Counted from the stretch's first letter, positions 1 to 5,639 are shown. The stretch is 6,009 nt of DNA from JAMCUI01 sp964520615 (GCA_964520615.1 CAZFNL010000003.1:1-6009); one strand, 5' to 3'. The notes: generated by a model not told the origin, from the sequence alone. Numbers and translations are program-made.

Positions 1-411
1 GCCGTCTGCCGCATTCACAGCCCTTTTTGTATTTGAGGCAACCAGTGTCCTTCGAGCTAGAATCCCAAGATAAAGCGACTCCAGATGGGCAAAATAGACA
101 TAGGGGCCGGTAATATGCATTACGCTTTCCCCCGGATATAATTCATCACCGTCGGTTAACGATTCTATCTTTATCTCGTCAAATTTACTCACCCACCCTT
201 CCCCTTCAAAATATCCTGCACCAATCATGAATAGCTCAATCACCTCTTCTACTCCACACATGATACTGCCTTCATTCTTCTGAAATAGTTGCATAACAGC
301 CACGTTACGGTTATTCTCACCTTCCAGTATTTTTTTTGTCCGATTAAAATATGTCGCTGAGAAATATCCCCGGCGAATCTTTTCAGTAATCTGAAAATCC
401 CAGTACTTCAT
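1..411 (-). CDS. pncB: Nicotinate phosphoribosyltransferase, N-terminal part (gene runs off the left edge)
   Basis: An open frame begins at ATG 411-409 and continues to position 1 with no stop, giving 137 residues (MKYWDFQITEKIRRGYF...). It matches the N-terminal domain of type II phosphoribosyltransferases of the NAPRTase group: an early SATYFNRTKKIL segment (18-29), a PGESVMHITGPY strand region (94-105), and the ESLYLGILARRTLVASNT helix (110-127) leading into the barrel. The family joins nicotinate and PRPP, with ATP hydrolysis, to make nicotinate mononucleotide for NAD salvage in the cytoplasm. The PRPP-binding part lies outside the window. The start is supported by the promoter and palindrome just upstream; there is no SD, since the bases before ATG are pyrimidine-rich. 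The neighbouring nrtR supports an NAD role. A nicotinamide- or quinolinate-specific relative cannot be fully excluded from the N-terminus alone. Confidence 0.88.
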   Translation of the reverse strand, partial: MKYWDFQITEKIRRGYFSATYFNRTKKILEGENNRNVAVMQLFQKNEGSIMCGVEEVIELFMIGAGYFEGEGWVSKFDEIKIESLTDGDELYPGESVMHITGPYVYFAHLESLYLGILARRTLVASNTKRAVNAADG

Positions 412-416
412 AAGAA

Positions 417-443
417 ATAGTGTAATAATTACACTATATAATA
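417..443 (-). promoter_or_regulatory. Putative pncB promoter -10 with adjoining perfect 21-bp palindrome (candidate NrtR operator)
   Basis: Positions 417-437 form a perfect dyad: arm ATAGTGTAAT, a central A, and arm ATTACACTAT. It ends six bases before the pncB start codon. A -10-like TATTAT on the minus strand (438-443) abuts it, so the dyad would cover the transcription start, a typical place for a repressor. No convincing -35 is visible. NrtR proteins are known to bind roughly 21-bp palindromes ahead of NAD genes, and an nrtR gene lies next door. Assigning this site to NrtR is inference; the 7-1-7 shape could also suit a Fur-family protein. Confidence 0.6.
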
Positions 444-515
444 AACATCCATGATACAGAAGATTGGGAAAACAATCAAGAAGGAAAATAAGACTATTAA
501 CGATTAAATAAGAAA

Positions 516-600
516 GGTAACGGGTGGTGCGAGTGCAAGGGAACCCGACAGCGCGCAGGTAACGAGCGCTGCCGGGAGGGAAAACTCGCGACAGGACTCG
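516..600. other. GC-rich candidate structured RNA element between nrtR and pncB
   Basis: This 85-base stretch is about 66% GC by hand count, inside an AT-rich gap with no credible ORF. It folds as a nested hairpin: an outer stem 529-534 with 584-589, a purine-rich internal loop on the plus strand, then 544-547 with 573-576 and 549-554 with 566-571, closed by an 11-base loop. Position 548 opposite 572 is an A/C mismatch on the plus strand but a G-U wobble on the minus strand, so the inner helix is a continuous 11 pairs only in minus-strand RNA. This mildly favours a pncB leader or an nrtR-pncB intercistronic element. AGGTAACG occurs twice (515-522, 557-564). I could not match it to a known riboswitch, T-box, RNase P, SRP or 6S RNA. 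There is no U-tract, so it is not a simple terminator. Confidence 0.5.
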
Positions 601-653
601 TGATAAAGATCAGATGTCACTTTGCAAGTTTTCGAATGTTTAAGAAATACAGG

Positions 654-1262
654 TCAGGAAAACACTTTCACAAACTCTGGTTTCCTACTCTTAAACCGGT
701 AAAACAATGCAGGCCGGGCAACTTCTCCCTTTTTTTTCTTTCCGGTGCTTTTGAGTAGTCCCAGCGACAGTATTTTTTTCCTGAAATTCCTCTTATCCAG
801 CTCCTTTCCCAAGACCGCCTCATATGCTTTCTGCAGCTGGCTGAGTGTAAACTCATCGGCAAGAAGACTGTAAACCACATTTGTATATTCCACTTTCCAT
901 TGCAACCGCTGTTTTGCGTATGTGATTATGCTATATTCCGATATATTTTTTCCTATTTTCTCACAGTCTGCAAAGGGAGCTTCGTCTTTATGACTGATAG
1001 AATAACCAGGTAATAGAACGTAATAAACTACCGCAATCCCGGACTTCCCTTTTCCTGTAGAAGATACTGTATAAAGTTGCTCTATATAATAGTCTGAAAC
1101 GCCAGTCTTCAGGTTGACCGGAAGAATCTTTTCTGCTGACTTGTCCAAAATCTTATCCCTCAAAATCTCTCCGGATGGAAGTTTCCTTTCCCGCAAGAAG
1201 ACTTTCAATCTGTCTTCAAGAACGGTGAAAATGACCAATTTTATAGAAAGTTGCGGCACCAT
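654..1262 (-). CDS. nrtR: NrtR-type Nudix-related transcriptional regulator of NAD metabolism
   Basis: The 202-residue protein has the NrtR two-domain layout. Residues 1-135 are a Nudix-like fold, with the start SIKLVIFTV, the family-typical YIEQLYTV (59-66) and GIAVVYYVLLPG (75-86). Residues 138-191 are a winged helix-turn-helix (FTLSQLQKAYEAVLG, DKRNFRKKILSLGLL, RPALFYRFK), which is highly characteristic of NrtR. Where the Nudix box should be (about 28-54), the catalytic REUXEE glutamates are missing, so it should sense a ligand rather than hydrolyse one. In characterised NrtR proteins ADP-ribose releases the repressor from DNA. Length is usual, slightly short. AGGAA lies a few bases before the ATG as a weak SD; a GTG at codon 2 is an alternative start. 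It sits upstream of pncB in the same direction, 242 bp away. The regulator call is strong; the target genes are inferred. Confidence 0.92.
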   Translation of the reverse strand: MVPQLSIKLVIFTVLEDRLKVFLRERKLPSGEILRDKILDKSAEKILPVNLKTGVSDYYIEQLYTVSSTGKGKSGIAVVYYVLLPGYSISHKDEAPFADCEKIGKNISEYSIITYAKQRLQWKVEYTNVVYSLLADEFTLSQLQKAYEAVLGKELDKRNFRKKILSLGLLKSTGKKKKGEVARPALFYRFKSRKPEFVKVFS

Positions 1263-1274
1263 ATTTCCTGGTCA

Positions 1275-1283
1275 AGTATAACA
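1275..1283 (-). promoter_or_regulatory. Possible extended -10 promoter for nrtR
   Basis: On the minus strand this reads TGTTATACT: the -10 hexamer TATACT (1275-1280) preceded by an extended TG motif. It lies 12 bases before the nrtR ATG, so the transcript would have a very short leader. No good -35 was found. The gap 1263-1360 between the sigma gene and nrtR shows no clear terminator. It carries a short direct repeat, TATCAG, at 1306-1311 and 1313-1318, with a third copy at 1359-1364. Confidence 0.4.
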
Positions 1284-1360
1284 TAACAACTAGAATGCTT
1301 AGTTCTATCAGTTATCAGATATTCATAATGGATCTGCTATAGACGGCACTTTCACATTTA

Positions 1361-4015
1361 TCAGCCAAGAAGCAATTTATATGAGCTTTTTACCAAATAT
1401 AAAGTGTCAAAAGGAGTAATACCCAGCATTTCACCTACATCCTCAATGGAATAATCTGTGCCGTTCTCCTCAAGATCAAAAAAGAGTGTCATCGCTTGCT
1501 TTTGAACAGCGGTTAGTTTTCTCAGAAGTTTTGGATTTGTCCAAGCCAAACGTACAGATTGTCTCATTTCCTCAAAATTACTGTAAATCACGGCTCCTCC
1601 TGACTGACTCGACGCTTCAACGGATGGATAATCCAAAGAAAAACTTCTTTTTCCGAATTCATCTAAAATCTCCCTATTTGTTTCCGTATCCAAAACTCTT
1701 TGTAATATTTTGCTCCATCCGATCTCTCCGATTGTGCTTTTATCAACCAACTGGTTTTCCAATTTTACGTATCGTCTGAGCAAATCCAGAAATCTTTCAT
1801 TCCTCTCAAGTTTCCACAGGGCTGAGACATACATCTTCTTTATATGACCTACACTCTCTCCTCTGGCTTTTGCGATATCAGCAAACGCCAGACTCTCTCG
1901 GTCTTCAAATCCGAATGAACTTGCCAGTATTTCATATTCTTCAGCGTCTAAAAAATGCATCATGCTTTCCACGACACTGGCGTTGATAAGATCAAGAGTC
2001 TTATAATATTCACCGACATGACTGATTGATAAATCAGGTATTGTTTCACCAAGAGATACAACAGCATCATCACGGTAAGCCGGCATGTCTAAACTGAGCG
2101 GAATTCTCAGTATATATTTACTCATAGAAGCCAATCTTTTTATTTCTTCAGTGCCAAGACTCATAGCTTCTCCCAATTCTATAGCTGTTGGATTTCTTTC
2201 CAGCTTTCTAAATAATTGGTCTGATATTTTTTTCATCTTATAAATCTTTTTAGCCTCAGGATCCTCACCTCCTACCTGAATCGATGCGTAAAAAAGGGCC
2301 TGTTTTATGGTTCCTTCCACATATTTTAGGGCATAGGGATAAAAATTACCTTTTCCGTCCCACTTTTCAACTGCTTTCAAAAGTCCCAAATTACCCTCCT
2401 GTATTACATCAATTGAATCAAGGTTTCTCATCCATGCGTAGAAAAAAAACTTTCTTGCCCAAACGGTTACTTGGGACAAAGTCGCCTGAAAAAGTCTTTT
2501 TCTTGCTCTCTTATTCTTCTCCTTTATTCCGCTTACCAATTTTTTATATTCCCCTGGCATAAGCGGAGGAATGGATTGCAAATCCTCCATGTATTGTACG
2601 TAGCTTGAATCGTAAGAAGGAACTTTAACTGTTTCTTTTCTATTCCGCTTAATCTTCCGGTATTTAGGCGCCATTTCTTTTTTTGGACGGCCTACTCTGC
2701 CTCTATATTCAGGCCTGATTCTGCCTCTTGTTGCAGTAAAAATACTTTCCAAAGTCTGACCATTATATTTTTTACCCAACCTCATAAAAACATCTTTGGC
2801 ATTTGCCCCCAACCGGTTTAACTGAGTTTCAGATAATGGAAAAGTTACAGGACCGGTTTCAAAACTTTCGATATATTCAATGATTTTTTGAAGCTTTTTT
2901 TTCACTTCAGTCCTTATACCTTTACCTCTCCAATAGGTGCGGATTCTAGAAACTGGTTTGTCCGTTATAAACAATTTTGTATACAATTCAGATGCTAAAT
3001 CCAATGTTGTCGGCTTCTCCTTATCCATTAGTAAATATATCGCCCTGATTGCTGCATATTGTCTTCCTGTTATTTTTGGAGGTTCAACTGGCTTGTTTAT
3101 ATTCTCTTTTTTAACTCTTTGTCTCTTCTTTCTCTCCCCTTTACCTCTTGGCGGTTCGCCGGACTTTACTACGTAATTGAATCTTTTTTTAAATATTTCA
3201 TCAGATTTTCTTCCCGGATATTTATCGCCTAGCCTCCTAAAAAAATCGGCTGTTTCATTTGAAGACATCTGTCCGATTTTTTCTATCTGATCTTCTCTTA
3301 AAGGTAAAGTAATTACCTCCTGACCTTCCTCAGCTACAAGTTTAAACAATCGACTCATTTTCGGAACAACCGTTTTTCTAAAATCTGCCATCTTCAGTCT
3401 CCTAATGCTTTCAACCGACCGTCCGGTTCTTTGTATCTCATCTGCAAATAATTTTGCGACTGCTTCCTTCTCTTTTACGTTATCCTCGCCTACTAACCTG
3501 AAATGAGCTCGAGCTATCAAGGAATCTCTAGGCGTAAATCTCAAACCTTTTTTCGTGACATCTGTGGTATCAATCTGTTCCTCCAAAGGAATTGACTTAA
3601 TTAAAGTCTTTGCGTCCATTCCGGCATAACGCTCATCCGCAGACAAGCGTCTATACACCTCATATGTTTCCGGAAATACTGAAAGTTGCTTTAAGTGCTT
3701 TTCAGAAAATGGTAGAACCGGCTCATCTGATGTAAAAGCAGCCATTATTTTGAGTTTGGCACTTTTTATTCCATAATGAATTTTTCTTCTTATTGTGGAA
3801 ACAGATCTTCCCAATACAATATCACTTGTATATAGTCTTTTTATTGCCTCAGCGGTTGAAACTCCCTCACCTATTAGCCCATAACGGACGATCATGTATG
3901 CTGCTTGGCTTGGAGTAAGACATGCCTGTCTTAAATCGTCTGAAATTACACCTTCTGTCTGAGACGGACCAACAGATTGAAACAATCTTGATGCTAATTC
4001 AATTTCTTTTCCCAT
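1361..4015 (-). CDS. Giant sigma-70 family protein with three N-terminal HTH-like repeats and a second C-terminal region-4-like domain
   Basis: The protein has 884 residues. The sigma core spans about 472-740: region 1.2 (YVQYMEDLQSIPPL), region 2 (RARKRLFQATL..., IDVIQEGNLGLLKAVEKWD at 535-553, then FYPYALKYVEGTIKQAL), region 3 (ISDQLFRKLERNPTAIELGEAM; SLGETIPD resembles the 3.2 finger) and region 4 (about 684-740). Region 2.3 follows the group 3 sigma pattern, without the paired tryptophans of housekeeping sigmas. Ahead of it lie three divergent repeats at about 33-142, 160-277 and 315-427. Each starts T-x-x-Q/D-like, has an HTH-like helical part with S-x-IR, then a PLSE-x-QL / F-RLG-KY-G motif. 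Linkers 288-303 and 430-462 are strongly basic, the latter with an AT-hook-like VGRPKK. Residues 832-884 (LTAVQKQAM...TDYSIEDVGEMLGIT) form a second region-4-like HTH. Role: RNA polymerase specificity subunit. Whether it is the housekeeping or an alternative sigma cannot be told. No SD precedes the ATG. Confidence 0.9.
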   Translation of the reverse strand: MGKEIELASRLFQSVGPSQTEGVISDDLRQACLTPSQAAYMIVRYGLIGEGVSTAEAIKRLYTSDIVLGRSVSTIRRKIHYGIKSAKLKIMAAFTSDEPVLPFSEKHLKQLSVFPETYEVYRRLSADERYAGMDAKTLIKSIPLEEQIDTTDVTKKGLRFTPRDSLIARAHFRLVGEDNVKEKEAVAKLFADEIQRTGRSVESIRRLKMADFRKTVVPKMSRLFKLVAEEGQEVITLPLREDQIEKIGQMSSNETADFFRRLGDKYPGRKSDEIFKKRFNYVVKSGEPPRGKGERKKRQRVKKENINKPVEPPKITGRQYAAIRAIYLLMDKEKPTTLDLASELYTKLFITDKPVSRIRTYWRGKGIRTEVKKKLQKIIEYIESFETGPVTFPLSETQLNRLGANAKDVFMRLGKKYNGQTLESIFTATRGRIRPEYRGRVGRPKKEMAPKYRKIKRNRKETVKVPSYDSSYVQYMEDLQSIPPLMPGEYKKLVSGIKEKNKRARKRLFQATLSQVTVWARKFFFYAWMRNLDSIDVIQEGNLGLLKAVEKWDGKGNFYPYALKYVEGTIKQALFYASIQVGGEDPEAKKIYKMKKISDQLFRKLERNPTAIELGEAMSLGTEEIKRLASMSKYILRIPLSLDMPAYRDDAVVSLGETIPDLSISHVGEYYKTLDLINASVVESMMHFLDAEEYEILASSFGFEDRESLAFADIAKARGESVGHIKKMYVSALWKLERNERFLDLLRRYVKLENQLVDKSTIGEIGWSKILQRVLDTETNREILDEFGKRSFSLDYPSVEASSQSGGAVIYSNFEEMRQSVRLAWTNPKLLRKLTAVQKQAMTLFFDLEENGTDYSIEDVGEMLGITPFDTLYLVKSSYKLLLG

Positions 4016-4052
4016 TTTATGATATTTATGTCTTAGCTGATAAGTTAACCCT

Positions 4053-4060
4053 ATAATATA
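4053..4060 (-). promoter_or_regulatory. Weak candidate -10 region for the sigma gene
   Basis: The minus strand reads TATATTAT about 37 bases before the sigma ATG, giving a short leader without an SD. No clear -35 is present. A second pairing, TTAACT with TATCAT at 18-base spacing, lies closer but would put the start point inside the first codons, so it is less likely. The same bases read TATAAT on the plus strand (4052-4057), with no good -35 there either. Confidence 0.3.
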
Positions 4061-4117
4061 CCACTTGAAAACCTAAAAAACGAATCAGCTCACGTTTACT
4101 GTCAAAATATATTATTT

Positions 4118-4188
4118 TGTCATACTGAACTTGTTTCAGCATCTCTTTTAGCTTCATAATGGGATCCCGAAACGAGTTCGGGATGACA
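4118..4188. repeat. REP-like imperfect inverted repeat of a widespread dispersed family
   Basis: Two 27-base arms, 4119-4145 and 4161-4187, are inverted copies matching at 21 of 27 positions, and a T-A pair outside extends them. Each arm is itself a small hairpin: CTGAA/TTCAG (4125-4129 with 4135-4139), and an 8-pair stem ATCCCGAA/TTCGGGAT (4164-4171 with 4177-4184). When translated, elements of this type give the familiar spurious peptides VIPNSFRD and MLKQVQYD, and both appear here on the minus strand. I recognise it from those strings as a dispersed repeat found in many unrelated bacteria. It lies between divergent promoters, so it is not obviously a terminator of either neighbour. Confidence 0.8.
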
Positions 4189-4208
4189 GTGTGTTTGCAT
4201 TTCCTAGC

Positions 4209-4237
4209 TGGAAACTTTATTTGAATTGATTTATAAT
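4209..4237 (+). promoter_or_regulatory. Sigma-70 promoter of tRNA-Ala and the acetyltransferase gene
   Basis: A perfect -10, TATAAT (4232-4237), stands exactly 17 bases after TGGAAA (4209-4214), which matches the -35 consensus at four of six positions. Transcription would start near 4244, about seven bases before the tRNA. This is the best-formed promoter in the window. Confidence 0.75.
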
Positions 4238-4250
4238 CTGGTGAAACTCC

Positions 4251-4321
4251 GGGCCCGTAGTATACCGGTAGAACGACTCCATGGCATGGAGTAGAAAGGG
4301 GTTCGATTCCCCTCGGGTCCA
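4251..4321 (+). tRNA. tRNA-Ala (anticodon GGC)
   Basis: The 71-base cloverleaf folds cleanly: acceptor 4251-4257 with 4314-4320, anticodon stem ACTCC/GGAGT (4276-4280, 4288-4292), T arm 4297-4301 with 4309-4313 around TTCGATT, and discriminator A4321. The anticodon is GGC at 4283-4285. The G3-U70 acceptor pair, the classic alanine identity element, is present, as is the A32-U38 pair in loop ATGGCAT. The 3' CCA is not encoded and must be added afterwards. The D stem is poor: GTAT against GAAC gives two pairs, an A-A mismatch and a U-G wobble, although the D loop keeps its GG. The variable loop is four bases. Confidence 0.96.
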
Positions 4322-4326
4322 CAAAA

Positions 4327-4752
4327 ATGCTCAAAATCCAGAAACTCCAAAGATCTACCGAAGAAATATACTCCTTCCAGAAACATGAGTGGGAAATTTC
4401 CGATACCAATGATTATGGCAAAGCAATAGACTGGAGAAAAGAAAAAAGGTTGCTAAAAGCTACAGAGAATAAAGAGATAGCCGGAGTACTGGAGTTTACC
4501 ATTCAAGCAGGAGTAATGAGGATTGAAAGTCTGGTTGTAAAAAATGATAAGAAGCGCAAAGGTATAGGAACAGCGCTTATGTCAAAAGCGGAAGAGATAG
4601 CTAAGTCTTTCAAAACTCATAAAATCTTTCTGCAGACGTCAAAGTCGGATAGGACTTCAAAATTCTACAAATCACTTGGATTTCTCATAACTGGAGAGTT
4701 GAGAGATCACCACGCCCACCAGGATTACCTGATATACAGCAAATTTATCTAA
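4327..4752 (+). CDS. GNAT-family N-acetyltransferase
   Basis: The 141-residue protein fits a single GNAT domain that transfers an acetyl group from acetyl-CoA to an amine. The acetyl-CoA loop is at 76-81 (KRKGIG, within DKKRKGIGTALMSKAEEIA), where Lys76 replaces the usual Arg/Gln. It is preceded by the strand IESLVV (67-71 region) and followed by FLQTSKSDRTSKFYKSLGF (101-119), with Tyr114 at the usual general-acid position. The substrate is unknown; small free-standing GNATs act on ribosomal proteins, polyamines, amino acids or drugs. The ATG lies five bases after the tRNA, and the frame upstream is closed by a TAG at 4258 with no other start, so this start is forced. There is no SD, because the preceding bases are the tRNA acceptor stem. 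It is probably co-transcribed with the tRNA, and it converges on the VOC gene with a 10-bp gap. Confidence 0.88.
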   Translation: MLKIQKLQRSTEEIYSFQKHEWEISDTNDYGKAIDWRKEKRLLKATENKEIAGVLEFTIQAGVMRIESLVVKNDKKRKGIGTALMSKAEEIAKSFKTHKIFLQTSKSDRTSKFYKSLGFLITGELRDHHAHQDYLIYSKFI

Positions 4753-4762
4753 TTTCCAAATT

Positions 4763-5182
4763 TTAGGTCTTATTATCCGGCATTTGACCCAAAGACTGGA
4801 GCAAACTCACACGATTTCCTTCCGTATCAATCATAGACACATACCACCCGACTCCCGGTATCTTTTCCGGCTTGCCGTGGATTTTTCCGCCTGCCGTCTT
4901 TACTTTTTCCATACTCTTTTTGATATCATCAACAGCGATAACAATGGAAGGATACTGGCCGAAGGGATCATCCGGTTTCTGGTAAAAACCGCCGTTTATG
5001 GCTCCGGGGGTCTTGGGCCTCATCGTCTTTTTGTCCGTTTCGGTTGTTTCAACCGTGACATATTCACTCATTTCGGGACCGAGCATGGTCGTCTTCCAGC
5101 CGAATACTTTGGAATAAAATTCTGACATGCGCTTTTTATCCTCCGCGGGCATTTCAAAATGGACAACCGGATCCATCTTCAT
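4763..5182 (-). CDS. VOC-family protein (glyoxalase/bleomycin-resistance fold)
   Basis: The 139 residues form two beta-alpha-beta-beta-beta modules: 6-65 (VVHFEMPAEDKKRMSEFYSKVFGW, ending GAINGGFY) and 78-129 (YPSIVIAVDDIKKSMEKVKTAGGKI, GVGWYVSMIDTEGNRVSLLQ). This is the vicinal oxygen chelate fold. His8 is in the usual first metal position, but the glutamate expected near the end of the GNR strand is replaced (Ser126/Leu127), so the metal site may be incomplete and the reaction cannot be named. The frame is open to a TTG at 5200, but ATG 5182-5180 is preferred because AAGGGG lies seven bases upstream; another ATG at 5176 is less likely. It follows the cupredoxin gene by 31 bases on the same strand, which suggests one transcript. 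A copper link is only inferred from position. Confidence 0.85.
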   Translation of the reverse strand: MKMDPVVHFEMPAEDKKRMSEFYSKVFGWKTTMLGPEMSEYVTVETTETDKKTMRPKTPGAINGGFYQKPDDPFGQYPSIVIAVDDIKKSMEKVKTAGGKIHGKPEKIPGVGWYVSMIDTEGNRVSLLQSLGQMPDNKT

Positions 5183-5189
5183 ATATTTA

Positions 5190-5195
5190 CCCCTT
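5190..5195 (-). promoter_or_regulatory. Shine-Dalgarno site fixing the start of the VOC gene
   Basis: The minus strand reads AAGGGG, seven bases before ATG 5182-5180. It is the only strong ribosome binding site in the window, and it belongs to the one gene that looks like a downstream operon member. It argues against the upstream TTG start at 5200. Confidence 0.7.
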
Positions 5196-5202
5196 AACAA
5201 TA

Positions 5203-5213
5203 AATTGTAATCT
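5203..5213. promoter_or_regulatory. Half-site copy AATTGTAATCT between the cupredoxin and VOC genes
   Basis: This 11-mer is identical, in inverted orientation, to one arm and part of the centre of the palindrome upstream of the cupredoxin gene. A shorter copy, TGTAATCTA, occurs at 5703-5711 over the stop codon of the small upstream gene. It may be a secondary regulator site or chance similarity in AT-rich DNA. Confidence 0.3.
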
Positions 5214-5633
5214 CTACTGGACTATAATCGTCCCGTGCATGTTCGGGTGGATACTGCAATGGTAAGTGTAAGTACCTGCTTTTTGGAAAGTGACTGTCCC
5301 CGACTTACCGTAGTCCAGTATGCCCGTATCAAAACTGTTATCATCAGCTGTGGCGCTGTGGCCCGCGCTGTCCATGTTTGTCCAAGTCACGCTATCCCCG
5401 ACCTTTACCGTCAGCGTTGCCGGGGAATAACTGAAATTTGCTATCTGCACGGAATTTTTCGGGGCTGCAGACGAACTGGTTGCACCTGTTTTCTGACTTG
5501 CACTTGGGGCCTGATATCCGCCTCTTTTTGCAAAACCAAAATAATAAATTACTCCATATACGACCAGCCCTATGACTAAGTAGATGGCAATCCATTGCCA
5601 TAAAGGTCTCTTACCGTAACCCGTATCTTTCAT
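5214..5633 (-). CDS. Membrane-anchored cupredoxin (plastocyanin/amicyanin-like)
   Basis: The 139-residue protein has a short N-terminus, one membrane helix at about 12-33 (WQWIAIYLVIGLVVYGVIYY) and a Ser/Ala/Gly-rich linker (40-60). Residues 61-139 are a cupredoxin domain. All four type 1 copper ligands are present: His92 in GHSA, then Cys126, His129 and Met132 in YHCSIHPNM. The core pattern FSYSPATLTVKVGDSVTWTN and FDTGILDYGKSGTVTFQKAGTY fits amicyanin- and plastocyanin-like proteins. There is no cleavage site or lipobox, so the helix should act as a signal anchor with the copper domain outside the membrane. Role: one-electron carrier or copper binding; its partners are not in the window. 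The ATG has no SD, and its promoter nearly touches the start codon. The VOC gene follows 31 bases downstream. Confidence 0.93.
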   Translation of the reverse strand: MKDTGYGKRPLWQWIAIYLVIGLVVYGVIYYFGFAKRGGYQAPSASQKTGATSSSAAPKNSVQIANFSYSPATLTVKVGDSVTWTNMDSAGHSATADDNSFDTGILDYGKSGTVTFQKAGTYTYHCSIHPNMHGTIIVQ

Positions 5634-5639
5634 CAGTTA

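Noticed and set aside
516..600. T-box leader, RNase P RNA or another known RNA at the GC-rich element
   Set aside because: GGGTGGT recalls the T-box core, and the GGTAACG/GGGAAA strings recall RNase P, but the required surrounding structure, length and strand agreement are absent.
1486..3176. Plus-strand open frames at 1486-1779, 2284-2562 and 2937-3176
   Set aside because: They lie antisense inside the well-supported sigma gene and show no domain-like sequence.
4026..4409. 127-codon minus-strand open frame over the tRNA and the inverted repeat
   Set aside because: Its protein is the antisense translation of tRNA-Ala (PRGIEPLSTPCHGV...) plus the REP-like repeat (VIPNSFRD, MLKQVQYD), a classic spurious gene pattern.
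4763..5200. TTG start at 5200 for the VOC gene
   Set aside because: The stretch would include the SD-like AAGGGG that ideally serves ATG 5182, and the extra residues (MLRGKY) lie before the conserved fold.
4784..5601. Open frames at 4784-5125 and 5235-5579 (+) and 5392-5601 (-)
   Set aside because: They overlap the VOC and cupredoxin genes in other frames and have no recognisable motifs.
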